Below are positions 19,998-28,918 of a stretch of 64,000 bases of DNA, piece by piece. Position 1 is the stretch's first letter. Each line of letters begins with the position of its first letter. The stretch is taken from positions 372,001 to 436,000 of the forward strand of contig NZ_CP097349.1 of NCBI RefSeq assembly GCF_023516215.1. The letters run 5' to 3'. A program made the translations under genes and the position numbers. The stretch comes from Cytobacillus pseudoceanisediminis. GTDB lineage: Bacteria > Bacillota > Bacilli > Bacillales > Cytobacillaceae. The notes below the pieces were generated by a model that worked only from the letters and a program-made list of their open reading frames with translations, did no database searches and had not been told where the DNA came from.

Positions 19998-20023
19998 TGA
20001 AACTTTCTTCCTGTTAAATCGTA
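19998..20023 (+). promoter_or_regulatory. Sigma-W type ECF promoter of yceG
   Basis: TGAAAC, a 16-base spacer, CGTA: again an exact match to the sigma-W consensus, about 160 bases before the yceG start. The second arm of the Ter island thus has the same stress input as terD. Confidence 0.78.
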
Positions 20024-20180
20024 AAGAAAGTTAACCATTTTAGAAATAGGCTGTATTCCTATGATATGATGGTAATAAGTTTACATATTTTTTCCCGTGT
20101 CATTATCCGGGAACTGAAACGCCATTTTTGAATGAAATGATAAGAATGCATCTTTCGCTCATAGAGGGAAGGGATATAAA

Positions 20181-21823
20181 TTGAACTTGTCGTACAGTCA
20201 AATTAAAAATCACATTATAAAGATTACACATGAGAATTGGACCTCACACTTAACAAAGCCTAATCAAGAGCGTGACAGTTACAGAGAGGAACAGCAAACT
20301 TTGCATATTGGCCAGATTGTTGCCAGGTTTCTCGGAGTTCCGCTTGATGAAGATGAATATTATAATCGTCTTTTTGACCTTATTCACACAGAGAATGCAG
20401 AGCTGCTTCTTTTGAGTGAAGAACATCTGGATAAAACCATTAATAATCAGCATTTCCAGGCGATACAAAAAGTCCTGAACATTAACCAGGAACAGGATTT
20501 ATCCATAAACCGCTTTGCTGCTTTCCTTGATGGGGAACAGCTGCTGCTTAAATCATCCTCACCTTCTATGCACAGGAAGATTAGAGAAGCGATGATCAGT
20601 ATGCTGAAACTTTTTCTGAACATGAACCAGCCGGATTAAAAAACCAGGATATCCGAAGAGTGCTTGTAGATGTGATTAAGTGGTCCACTAACCATTTGGG
20701 CACAGAACTTAAAGATATTGACCCTAAAAGGGCCATGCCAAAAATCCTATGGTACGGTAATGGGAAAAAGAGTCATTTTTATTTTTTGTATTACTTAATT
20801 CAAATCGGGTGCGATATTCTTTATTTTTCTCCTTCAGGGGAAGATCTTCCGGCAAAAATGGGGCCGGTTGGTCAGGAATCTTTTGTCCATCATTACCCTG
20901 AAAAGAAAAAGCCAGAGCCTTTTCCGCAAGAAAAGAGAAGAAGGAGTGCTACAGTTGCCTATAGAGCATCCAGGGAAATAGAAACCATCCTTAACCATGA
21001 GGGATCAGGACTTTATAAGCCCTGGCAGCTGCGGGATTATACACCTTCCTCTGTTACTTTGAAAACCACTTATGATGAGCTCTTTATTTTAATTAAAGAG
21101 AAAGCCATGATCCGCCCAAACTTCGAGGTGAAAGAAGGAAGGGTCATGATACCTTCCGTATTTTCAAAAATCCAGGGTGTAAGCAGGAACCGCAAGGAAT
21201 ACTGGGATCGAATACAAACAATCAGCCAGTATGATGAAAGTTTGCTGATAAGGAGATTTCCTTTTACAAATAGCGTCAACAATGATTTTCGGTTCCATTA
21301 TCGGAATGCACTTGACAGGGAAGGAAAGCTGGATCCTGAAAAAATCATTGCAGGGCACTATTGGAGGTATCAGCAGCTTCCTGGCGGCCTGCAAAATGGA
21401 ATTGCAATGGCGATTAGAAATATGTGTGAACGTCCGCGTATAAAGCCGCTTTCCGGTGAAGCGGAAGATGAATTGAAGATTTATCTATTTAGCCAAAGCC
21501 TGCAAATTCCGCCGAGCATTCTAAAATTAATGCAGCAATTTGATTATTCGCAGGAAGTCCCTAAGATTATCCTCTATAACAACGAGCTGAACGGGACGAT
21601 GGTAAGATCGGATGCCGCTCTTCTTTTGCTGCTTAATCAGTTTGGACTGGATATTGTATTGTATAATCCGCCGGGCCATAACGACATTGAAAACTTCATT
21701 GAGGAAGATTTATATGATGTCCATTGGCTTGAGGATGTTGTTTTTGAACAGGAATTTAAGGAGCCATCTTTTCTAAAGAAGGTTCTCTTTCAAGGAATAT
21801 TAAAAAATTTAAAGGGTGATTGA
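20181..21823 (+). CDS. yceG: YceG family protein, partner of TelA in Ter systems, frameshifted
   Basis: Matches the YceG family, associated with TerD/TelA genes; biochemical role unknown. Start TTG 20181 behind GGGAAGGG. The T-run 20611-20615 lacks one T, and restoring it fuses the 152-residue front to the rest (LKLF to SEHEPAGLKNQDIRRVLVD) for 547 residues, close to B. subtilis YceG (537). Features: YFSPSGEDLP, FRFHYRNALDREG, and a C-terminal part with IILYNNELNG and VLYNPPGHNDIE that looks like a Rossmann-type fold. It runs into yceH with no gap. Confidence 0.85.
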
Positions 21824-21825
21824 AA

Positions 21826-22932
21826 ATGAATCCGACTAACGCAACAGATTTGAATTTAACAGCCCAGGTGCAGGATGACAAATTAACCGAAAATAAGGTA
21901 TCAGAAATTAAGCTTGCTTTAAGGCAGGAGCCTGAGGTGCAAAATTTGGCCAGGTCCATCGATGAGAAGGACCAAATTCAAATACTTGAATTCGGTAAAG
22001 AGCCTGCAGTCCAGATTTCCCGCTTTTCCGATCAGATACTGAGCAACATGAGAACAACCAAGGTTGAAGATTCAGGTGAGCTTTTAAAGCAGCTCGGCAG
22101 AATTATGGACAAATTTGACAAGAAGGATTTCGAGCAGGGATCAAAAGGGATCTTTGGCAAGCTTTTCAAGCGCGGTGAAAAGATGATTGAAAAGCTTTTC
22201 GGGAAATATCAGACAATGGGCGCGGAAATTGATAAGGTTTATGTTGAAATTTCCAAATACCAAAGTGAAATGGTTGATTCCACATCCATGCTTGAACAAA
22301 TGTATGAGCAAAATTATCAGTACTATCTGACGCTCGAAAAATATGCTGTGGCAGGACAGCTGAAAGCCGACGATTTAAAAGCCCATCAGCTTCCTCAGCT
22401 GGAAGAAAGGGCGGCCCAGGGGGATCAAATGGCTTCGATGCAGCTGGATACGTTAAGAAATGCCATCGAACTGCTGGAGCAAAGAGTCTATGATCTTGAA
22501 ATGGCTAAAATGGTTGCCCTTCAAACTGCACCGCAAATCCGGCTGCTGCAGCGAGGCAATACTAAGCTGATCGGGAAGATTAATTCTGCATTCGTTACTA
22601 CGATTCCAATTTTTAAGAATGGCCTGATTCAGGCAGTGGCAGCAAAGAGACAAAAACTTGTTGCAGATTCAATGAGCGAGCTGGACAGACGAACAAATGA
22701 AATGCTTGTGCGCAATGCCCAGAATATTTCTAATCAAAGCGCTGATATCGCAAGATTGGCAGGCGGTCCGAGCATTAAGATAGAAACCATTGAGGAATCC
22801 TGGAATATCATCATGAAAGGTATGCAGGAGACAAAATCAATAGAAGAAGAAAACAAGCGTTTACGGCAAGAAGGAACCAGGAGACTGGAACAGCTGCAGG
22901 ACAATTTTAAAAAAATGAAGCAGCAGGGTTAG
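21826..22932 (+). CDS. yceH: Toxic anion resistance protein TelA/YceH
   Basis: TelA family (tellurite resistance, KlaA/TelA), mostly alpha-helical with long coiled coils. Seen: IDEKDQIQILEFGKE, KRGEKMIEKLFGKYQ, LEQMYEQNYQYYL, LQTAPQIRLLQRGNTKLI and FVTTIPIFKNGL, all typical. About 368 residues. The start at ATG 21826 fits AAAGGGTGA; an in-frame TTG lies two codons upstream. Translationally coupled to yceG and followed 52 bases later by the second terD. Confidence 0.93.
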   Translation: MNPTNATDLNLTAQVQDDKLTENKVSEIKLALRQEPEVQNLARSIDEKDQIQILEFGKEPAVQISRFSDQILSNMRTTKVEDSGELLKQLGRIMDKFDKKDFEQGSKGIFGKLFKRGEKMIEKLFGKYQTMGAEIDKVYVEISKYQSEMVDSTSMLEQMYEQNYQYYLTLEKYAVAGQLKADDLKAHQLPQLEERAAQGDQMASMQLDTLRNAIELLEQRVYDLEMAKMVALQTAPQIRLLQRGNTKLIGKINSAFVTTIPIFKNGLIQAVAAKRQKLVADSMSELDRRTNEMLVRNAQNISNQSADIARLAGGPSIKIETIEESWNIIMKGMQETKSIEEENKRLRQEGTRRLEQLQDNFKKMKQQG

Positions 22933-22984
22933 GCAGCTGCTCATTTTAAAATAAAATATAAATAATTGATGAGGTGGAATTGAT

Positions 22985-23596
22985 ATGGCAATAAATCTTC
23001 AAAAAGGCCAGCGTGTTGACTTAACTAAAGGAAATCCCGGATTATCTAAAATTATGGTAGGATTAGGCTGGGATCCAGTACAAAAAAGCGGAGGCGGCGG
23101 TCTTCTGGGATCTTTATTCGGAGGCGGCGGCGGTGCAAATATCGACTGCGATGCTTCTGTTATCATGCTTGGTGAAAATGGAAAGCTTAAGAGTAATAAA
23201 GATGTTATTTATTTCGGTAATTTAAAAAGCAGCGATGGAAGTGTACAGCATTCCGGGGACAATCTTACCGGAGCGGGAGATGGAGACGACGAGCAGGTAA
23301 TGGTTGATTTAAGCAGAGTGCCGGCACACGTTCACAAAATGGTTTTTGTTGTAAATATCTATGATAGTGTAAAAAGAAAGCAGCATTTTGGCATGATTCA
23401 GAATGCATTCATCCGTGTCGTTAACTCTGGAAATAATCAAGAATTGATTAAATATAATCTTACAGATGATTACAGCGGAAAAACTAGTTTAATTGTCGGT
23501 GAGATTTATCGCCATGGAGGCGATTGGAAGTTTGCTGCAGTTGGCACTGGAACGGCTTCTCCAGGCCTATCAGATGTTGTACGTTCATATTCTTAA
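22985..23596 (+). CDS. TerD family protein with glycine-rich insertion
   Basis: Second TerD protein, 203 residues. The core motifs are NLQKGQRVDLTK, VGLGWDP, IDCDASVIML (acidic site altered compared with DFDLDSS), HSGDNLTGAGDGDDE and GEIYRHGGDWKF. Between the first strands sits a Gly-rich insertion of about 25 residues around GGGGLLGSLFGGGGG (residues 38-52), absent from the first TerD. It could be a flexible or membrane-touching loop. It closes the yceG-yceH-terD unit, with a strong terminator after it. Confidence 0.93.
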   Translation: MAINLQKGQRVDLTKGNPGLSKIMVGLGWDPVQKSGGGGLLGSLFGGGGGANIDCDASVIMLGENGKLKSNKDVIYFGNLKSSDGSVQHSGDNLTGAGDGDDEQVMVDLSRVPAHVHKMVFVVNIYDSVKRKQHFGMIQNAFIRVVNSGNNQELIKYNLTDDYSGKTSLIVGEIYRHGGDWKFAAVGTGTASPGLSDVVRSYS

Positions 23597-23614
23597 TAAA
23601 GATATTCATTGGCA

Positions 23615-23643
23615 GGGCCCGAATTTATTCGGGCCCTTTTTGA
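23615..23643 (+). terminator. Strong terminator closing the Ter island
   Basis: Arms GGGCCCGAA and TTCGGGCCC, then six Ts. Confidence 0.88.
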
Positions 23644-23827
23644 ATTTTTATTTAATTTTCCCATCATTTGTTTCCTTCAACTTCTTCATTCGTATGTTAT
23701 AATTTTAATAGATTAACAGAACGGTTAAAAATTTTTCTCCATTCAGGCAGTTCCGCAGCTTAGACACTTCAAAGAGCTCTGTTGCCCGTAAATTATACAT
23801 CTTAGATTAGCAGAAGGGGCTTTTAAA

Positions 23828-24528
23828 ATGCGCAAAATGGCACTGACATTTACAATCATGATGGTTTCCCTTGCACTGCTGGGGAACTCTCAGGCTGCCA
23901 TGGGCGGGATCAAACTAAAAGATTATCCGAATTCCTCCCAGCTTAAAGAGTTTCTCAGTTTAAAATCTCCACGACAGCTAGGCGGCATTTTTATATTGCC
24001 GCTCGAACCTTTTGATGAGGGGAGGCTGCAGAAATGATTTCCCGGGTGGATAATCTGCCAGCCTCCCTGCTGACGAAAATAGAGGATGAAGATATCAGGG
24101 TGAAATTATTCGTAGGAAAGCTTACTGATAATCCTACAGCCCAGCACCTTGAAGGGGTAATTCCCCGCGGCTATACAGGGGGTACCACTTGGGACGATGT
24201 CCCGGGGATTGGCGGGGCAAAAACAGTCCTTGTTAAAATAGGCTACAGTGAGAAGGGGAAAGGCCATGGATCCATTAACCTGGAACTTCATGAACTTGCC
24301 CATTCTGTTGATCGCTATGTTTACAATGGCATCCGATTTAATCAGAAGTTTCTCTCTGTCTGGAAAGCTGAGAAAGCTAAATTGTTCCCGGGTCAAAACT
24401 ATTTTCTATCCTTCCCTGAAGAATATTTCGCTGAGGCTTTTGCCATGTATTTTGCAGGCGGGGAATCCAGGAAATCATTAAGTGTGAATGCTCCGAAGAC
24501 CTATGATTTTATAAACAAATTAAACTAA
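23828..24528 (+). CDS. Secreted metalloendopeptidase related to anthrax lethal factor (ATLF/M34-like), frameshifted
   Basis: The first 23 residues (MALTFTIMMVSLALLG then SQAA) form a signal peptide. The second half has the zinc motif HELAH in NLELHELAHSVDRY and a downstream EEYFAEAFAMYF that supplies the third ligand, typical of the ATLF / Pro-Pro endopeptidase group. The target is unknown; such enzymes often cut Pro-rich surface proteins. The two halves overlap as ATGA at 24034; one added A in 24032-24034 makes a continuous 233-residue protein, so a frameshift is more likely than two genes, since the catalytic half alone would lack export. Confidence 0.8.
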
Positions 24529-24619
24529 TTTCATCGTATTCTCTTAATTTTTATCCGATGTGAAATTTACGGAAATTCGTGTACAATAGCAATGAGTATT
24601 TAAAAAAGGTTGGGTTGAA

Positions 24620-25414
24620 ATGAAACAATATTTGGATCTATGCAAGCATGTTTTGGAGAATGGGACAAAGAAAGAAGACCGCACTGGTACAGGGACAATA
24701 AGTACATTTGGCTATCAGATGCGCTTTAACCTGCAGGAAGGCTTCCCATTGGTTACAACAAAGAAATTGCATTTAAAATCCATTATCCATGAGCTGTTAT
24801 GGTTTTTAAACGGTGATACCAATGTAAAATACCTTCAGGAGAATGGTGTGCGAATCTGGAATGAATGGGCTGACGAGGAAGGCAATCTTGGGCCGGTATA
24901 TGGTCATCAATGGAGATCATGGACAGGTGCCGATGGAAATACAGTTGATCAGATTAGCAGCCTGATTGACCAGATCAAAACAAATCCTGATTCCCGCCGG
25001 CTGATAGTAAATGCCTGGAACGCAGGAGAGATAGAAAAAATGGCTTTGCCGCCTTGCCACTGTATGTTCCAGTTTTATGCAGCAGATGGAAAGCTTTCCT
25101 GCCAGCTTTATCAGAGATCTGCGGATGTTTTTCTCGGGGTTCCGTTTAATATTGCTTCCTATGCTTTACTGACTATGATGGTTGCACAGGTGTGCGATCT
25201 GGAGCCTGGTGAATTCGTACATACTTTCGGAGATGTGCATATTTACCAGAATCATATTGACCAGGTAAACCTTCAGCTGAGCCGTGATCCCCGGCCGCTT
25301 CCAAAAATGATCATTAATCCGGATGTGAAAGATATTTTCAGCTTTAAGTTTGATGATTTCCAGCTGGAAGACTATAATCCCCACCCTCATATTAAAGGAG
25401 TTGTCAGTGTATGA
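24620..25414 (+). CDS. thyA: Thymidylate synthase (ThyA type)
   Basis: Methylates dUMP to dTMP with methylene-tetrahydrofolate. The catalytic cysteine is in [12 protein letters not shown]; other motifs are EDRTGTGT, [20 protein letters not shown] and [20 protein letters not shown]. At 264 residues it is the short ThyA form (B. subtilis calls it ThyB). It overlaps dfrA as ATGA, pairing the enzyme that makes dihydrofolate with the one that recycles it. Confidence 0.97.
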   Translation: MKQYLDLCKHVLENGTKKEDRTGTGTISTFGYQMRFNLQEGFPLVTTKKLHLKSIIHELLWFLNGDTNVKYLQENGVRIWNEWADEEGNLGPVYGHQWRSWTGADGNTVDQISSLIDQIKTNPDSRRLIVNAWNAGEIEKMALPPCHCMFQFYAADGKLSCQLYQRSADVFLGVPFNIASYALLTMMVAQVCDLEPGEFVHTFGDVHIYQNHIDQVNLQLSRDPRPLPKMIINPDVKDIFSFKFDDFQLEDYNPHPHIKGVVSV

Positions 25415-25896
25415 TTTCTTTAATGTGGGCAATGGATGAGAATCGAGTGATCGGCAAGGATAATAAACTTCCCTGGCATCTGCCTGAGGATTTAAAGTTC
25501 TTTAAAAGAACTACGATGGGACATCCGATTGCCATGGGACGAAAAACCTGGGATTCAATCGGAAGACCTCTGCCGGGGAGAGAGAATATTGTTATTACCC
25601 GGAATAAATCCTTTTCCTGTGAAGGATGCACAGTTGTAAATACGGTTGAAGAGCTTCTGAAGTACAGCGGTGTAAAGGAAGATGAAATCTTCGTCATTGG
25701 CGGTGCCGAGATTTTTAAAGCCATCCTTCCTGCAGCAGATCGTCTCTATTTGACTATGATTTATGACCAATTTGCAGGAGACACATACTTTCCGGAATTA
25801 GACATGTCAGAATGGGATCTCCTTTCAAGGGAGAAGGGCACCAGGGATGAAAAAAATCCATATGATTTTGAATTCCTCATTTATAAAAGAAAATAA
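25411..25896 (+). CDS. dfrA: Dihydrofolate reductase
   Basis: Reduces dihydrofolate to tetrahydrofolate with NADPH. The N-terminus [36 protein letters not shown] and [11 protein letters not shown] are diagnostic. 161 residues, chromosomal type. Translationally coupled to thyA by the ATGA overlap and followed by a terminator. Confidence 0.97.
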   Translation: MISLMWAMDENRVIGKDNKLPWHLPEDLKFFKRTTMGHPIAMGRKTWDSIGRPLPGRENIVITRNKSFSCEGCTVVNTVEELLKYSGVKEDEIFVIGGAEIFKAILPAADRLYLTMIYDQFAGDTYFPELDMSEWDLLSREKGTRDEKNPYDFEFLIYKRK

Positions 25897-25903
25897 TCTT
25901 AAA

Positions 25904-25935
25904 AGCAGCTCGCTCCGGCGGGCTGCTTTGTTTTT
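25904..25935 (+). terminator. Terminator after dfrA
   Basis: Ten-base arms AGCAGCTCGC and GCGGGCTGCT with a TCCG loop, then a T-rich tract. Confidence 0.75.
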
Positions 25936-26014
25936 ATCATTTATTCTGTAAACATATAGTGAAAGGAACCTGATTATTATATAATGTAAACCATCCCAAG
26001 ATCTGGAGGTCATT

Positions 26015-26746
26015 ATGCTTCGATTAATAATCTTTTTTCTGTATATGGGCGGATATTTGGTTTATAGCCTGCCTGCACTAACCCGAATGAGGAAACTGAA
26101 TGCTGCGCTCCCTGTTGAGGAACGAGACCGCATTATCCATAATGTGCCGCAGAAGTGGTCCAGGACAATTATGAAAATCTCAGGCTCTCAAGTGAAAGTT
26201 AAGGGGCAGGAATTGATTCCGGGCGGACCTGTTGTCATTGTTTGCAACCATGAAGGGGATTTTGATATTCCAGTCCTTCTTGCATCTATTGATAAACCTT
26301 TTGGTTTTATTTCAAAAGTTGAAGTTAAGAAAGCACCCATTATCTCTTCATGGATGGAAGTCATGAACTGTGTTTTTATTGATCGCAGCAATCGCAGCAA
26401 GGCTGTCAATTCTTTAAAGGATGCTGCATTACTATTAAGGCAGGGGCACTCTCTCCTGATTTTTCCGGAAGGAACCAGAAGCAAGGGCGGTCAGGTAGCG
26501 CCTTTTAAGGTGGGCGGATTCAGGCTTGCACAGGATGCAGGTGTTCCGATTGTGCCAATTTCCATTAAAGGGACAGCTGATGTGTTTGAAAAGAATGGGA
26601 GGCTCATAAAGCCGGCTAAAATAGAAATCCAGGTGTGTAAGCCTGTGAATTCCAGGATCGTTCAAAATATGGAAGCAAAGTTTCTTGCGCAGGAAGTAAG
26701 AGAAATAATCTGCAGCAGCCTTACAGGCAAGAAGATCGCGTCATAA
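26015..26746 (+). CDS. ypkP: 1-acyl-sn-glycerol-3-phosphate acyltransferase-like (YpkP, PlsC family)
   Basis: The HX4D catalytic motif is in VCNHEGDFDIP (residues 70-77) and FPEGTRSKGG is the phosphate-binding motif. A hydrophobic N-terminus (LIIFFLYMGGYLVYSLP) anchors it to the membrane. Likely acylates lysophosphatidic acid. 243 residues. Same order as in B. subtilis (thyB-dfrA-ypkP). GGAGGTC lies before the ATG. Confidence 0.88.
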   Translation: MLRLIIFFLYMGGYLVYSLPALTRMRKLNAALPVEERDRIIHNVPQKWSRTIMKISGSQVKVKGQELIPGGPVVIVCNHEGDFDIPVLLASIDKPFGFISKVEVKKAPIISSWMEVMNCVFIDRSNRSKAVNSLKDAALLLRQGHSLLIFPEGTRSKGGQVAPFKVGGFRLAQDAGVPIVPISIKGTADVFEKNGRLIKPAKIEIQVCKPVNSRIVQNMEAKFLAQEVREIICSSLTGKKIAS

Positions 26747-26750
26747 GAAG

Positions 26751-26780
26751 AAGGCCCCTTTCAGTCAGGGGCCTTATTTA
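26751..26780. terminator. Bidirectional terminator between ypkP and a minus-strand gene
   Basis: AAGGCCCCT / AGGGGCCTT arms with T-rich flanks on either side, between two convergent genes. Confidence 0.75.
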
Positions 26781-26799
26781 AATTATGCGGTTAATTAAA

Positions 26800-27036
26800 T
26801 TAGAAATTGGGATTCACTAAATAATCTGTCATTTTCTGAATCATTCCGTGGTATTCTTTGGGATCGCAAAACTCTTCTGCTGTAAAGTTGGTTTTCACCC
26901 ATTGTATTAATTCGTCAGCACTGTTGAAGTACTCTCCGCTCGTGTCGCTTTTCCGAATCATATACCTGCCGTTATCTTCATCCAATGTTACTTCTACAGG
27001 CAAAGCGCTATCCAGACTGCATAAAGAAAACTCCAT
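26800..27036 (-). CDS. Conserved hypothetical cytoplasmic protein, 78 residues
   Basis: Not recognised. ATG at 27036 has AAGGGGTG upstream. Acidic, soluble, with residues such as VEVTLDEDNGRYMIRKSD, an alternating beta-type pattern, followed by helical ADELIQWVKTNFTAEEFCD. Its terminator is shared with ypkP. It is divergent from ilvA. Confidence 0.65.
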   Translation of the reverse strand: MEFSLCSLDSALPVEVTLDEDNGRYMIRKSDTSGEYFNSADELIQWVKTNFTAEEFCDPKEYHGMIQKMTDYLVNPNF

Positions 27037-27144
27037 TCCGGCACCCCTTTGAGATATAAATTAGCTTTTGCTTATTATATGTCAGTTTCAGCGATTTCTA
27101 TCCTTAAAATAATTCGAAAAATGTAAATTTTAAAAAAAACCCGA

Positions 27145-27172
27145 TTGAAATCATGATTTGTCATGGTATAAT
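27145..27172 (+). promoter_or_regulatory. Sigma-A promoter of ilvA
   Basis: TTGAAA, a 16-base spacer, TATAAT, 38 bases before the ilvA start codon. Confidence 0.65.
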
Positions 27173-27209
27173 GTACAAATTAATAACTTGTAAAGAAGAG
27201 GGTGGCAAA

Positions 27210-28478
27210 ATGGAACAGAAGGTAATGACAAAAAAATGGGTGCAGTTGGAAGATATTTTGATTGCATACCAGCAGCTAAAGGATATTGTTGCCCATACAC
27301 CTTTACAGAAAAATGAACGTCTATCAGAAAAGTATGGGTGCAATGTCTATCTGAAAAGAGAAGATCTTCAGCATGTCCGCTCATTTAAATTAAGAGGTGC
27401 CTACTATAAAGTTAAATCTTTAACTGCGGTGGAGCTGGAAAATGGTGTTGTCTGTGCAAGTGCTGGGAACCATGCACAGGGAGTTGCCTATGCATGCAGG
27501 CATCTTGGCGTCCAGGGAAAAATTTTTATGCCGGCAACCACACCGAGACAAAAAGTAAGTCAGGTGGAGCTGTTTGGGAGGGACTCAGTGGAAATCATTC
27601 TCGTAGGAGATACCTTTGATGATTCCTATTACGAAGCTCTTAAATGTGCAGAGGCGGAAAGCAGGGCATTTATTCACCCATTTGATGATCAAATGGTGAT
27701 TGCAGGACAAGGGACAGTAGCGGTGGAAATCCTTAACGACTGTGAAGAGCCTGCAGATTTTGTTTTTGCGAGTATTGGCGGAGGCGGATTAATGGCCGGA
27801 CTGAGCACTTACATAAAAAGTATATCACCGGAAACACAGATGATTGGAGTAGAACCGGCAGGAGCACCATCGATGAGTGAATCTATCAGGGCTCAAGCAG
27901 TAGCGCCTCTCGAGGAAATTGATAAGTTCGTAGATGGAGCGGCAGTAAAATGTGTCGGTGAAAAAACCTATGAAATCTGCAATGAGCTTGTTGATGATAT
28001 TTTCATGGTGCCTGAAGGGAAAGTGTGTACGACGATCCTTGAATTATATAATGAGCATGCGATTGTGGCTGAGCCTGCAGGTGCGCTGCCAATAGCCGCA
28101 CTTGATATGTGCAGGGAGCAAATTAAAGGAAAGAATGTCGTATGTGTGATCAGCGGCGGCAATAATGATATTGGACGAATGCAGGAAATAAAAGAGAGGT
28201 CCTTGCTTTATGAAGGCCTGCTTTACCACTTTATTGTGAATTTCCCTCAGCGTGCCGGAGCATTAAGAGAGTTTCTTGACGAGGTTCTTGGCCCGGCAGA
28301 CGATATTACACGTTTTGAGTACACGAAGAAAAATAATAAAGAAAATGGTCCAGCCCTTGTGGGAATTGAGTTAAAGCATAAAGAGGACTATAGTGACCTC
28401 ATTTTAAGAATGAATAAAAAAGGATTTTCATACAAAGAGATAAACAAAGACAGTAACCTTTTTCATCTGCTGGTATAA
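27210..28478 (+). CDS. ilvA: Threonine ammonia-lyase (threonine dehydratase, biosynthetic)
   Basis: PLP enzyme turning threonine to 2-oxobutyrate, the first step of isoleucine synthesis. The cofactor lysine is in VRSFKLRGAYY, the substrate loop in SAGNHAQGVAYA, and the phosphate-binding GGGGLMAGL follows. A C-terminal ACT-like regulatory domain (from about residue 330, FPQRAGALREFL) is present once, as in the 422-residue B. subtilis enzyme; this is also 422. The start is ATG 27210 behind AGAGGGTGG; an in-frame ATG at 27153 lies ahead of the -10 box and is excluded. Confidence 0.95.
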   Translation: MEQKVMTKKWVQLEDILIAYQQLKDIVAHTPLQKNERLSEKYGCNVYLKREDLQHVRSFKLRGAYYKVKSLTAVELENGVVCASAGNHAQGVAYACRHLGVQGKIFMPATTPRQKVSQVELFGRDSVEIILVGDTFDDSYYEALKCAEAESRAFIHPFDDQMVIAGQGTVAVEILNDCEEPADFVFASIGGGGLMAGLSTYIKSISPETQMIGVEPAGAPSMSESIRAQAVAPLEEIDKFVDGAAVKCVGEKTYEICNELVDDIFMVPEGKVCTTILELYNEHAIVAEPAGALPIAALDMCREQIKGKNVVCVISGGNNDIGRMQEIKERSLLYEGLLYHFIVNFPQRAGALREFLDEVLGPADDITRFEYTKKNNKENGPALVGIELKHKEDYSDLILRMNKKGFSYKEINKDSNLFHLLV

Positions 28479-28551
28479 GCACCCGGATGACTTGGCAGCT
28501 TCATATTATTTACTATGATTTGTGACTGAAATATGAATTTTGATGATATCT

Positions 28552-28580
28552 GTGACATTTCCTTTGAAAAGTACTATAAT
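28552..28580 (+). promoter_or_regulatory. Sigma-A promoter of tatA
   Basis: GTGACA, a 17-base spacer, TATAAT, 44 bases before the tatA start. Confidence 0.6.
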
Positions 28581-28623
28581 CGTATTAGATTCAGATGGGA
28601 AGTACTTAAAAGGAGATGTGAAT

Positions 28624-28821
28624 ATGCTTTCAAATATTGGTGTTCCGGGATTAATTTTAATCCTTGTTTTAGCGTTAATCATATTCGGACCAAAAAAACT
28701 GCCGGAAATTGGCCGTGCTTTTGGTGAAACACTTAGAGAATTCAAAAAATCCACCCGTGATTTAACGAGTGACGTAATGGAAGAATTTGAACAGGATTCT
28801 AAGAAAAAAACGGTTAAATAA
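28624..28821 (+). CDS. tatA: Twin-arginine translocase subunit TatA
   Basis: Pore-forming component of the Tat exporter for folded proteins. Short N-terminal membrane helix ([18 protein letters not shown]), the hinge [17 protein letters not shown], and a charged amphipathic tail ending SKKKTVK. 65 residues, normal for TatAy/TatAd. A terminator separates it from tatC, which may raise the TatA:TatC ratio. Confidence 0.95.
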   Translation: MLSNIGVPGLILILVLALIIFGPKKLPEIGRAFGETLREFKKSTRDLTSDVMEEFEQDSKKKTVK

Positions 28822-28853
28822 GGTGTAAGGATATACTTCTTGCACCTTTTTGT
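28820..28853 (+). terminator. Intergenic terminator between tatA and tatC
   Basis: Twelve-base arms AAGGTGTAAGGA and TCTTGCACCTT region, then five Ts. With no evident promoter for tatC, it probably acts as a partial terminator. Confidence 0.7.
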
Positions 28854-28918
28854 TTTGGTTTCAGATACAGCAGGCTGGGCCATAGCCTGGTTTTTTATAA
28901 AATTAGCAGGAGAATTAT

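Noticed and set aside
24034..24528. A separate gene for the catalytic half of the HExxH peptidase, coupled by ATGA overlap
   Set aside because: The front half is only a signal peptide with a short segment, and no ribosome site serves the second ATG; a single missing A explains it better.
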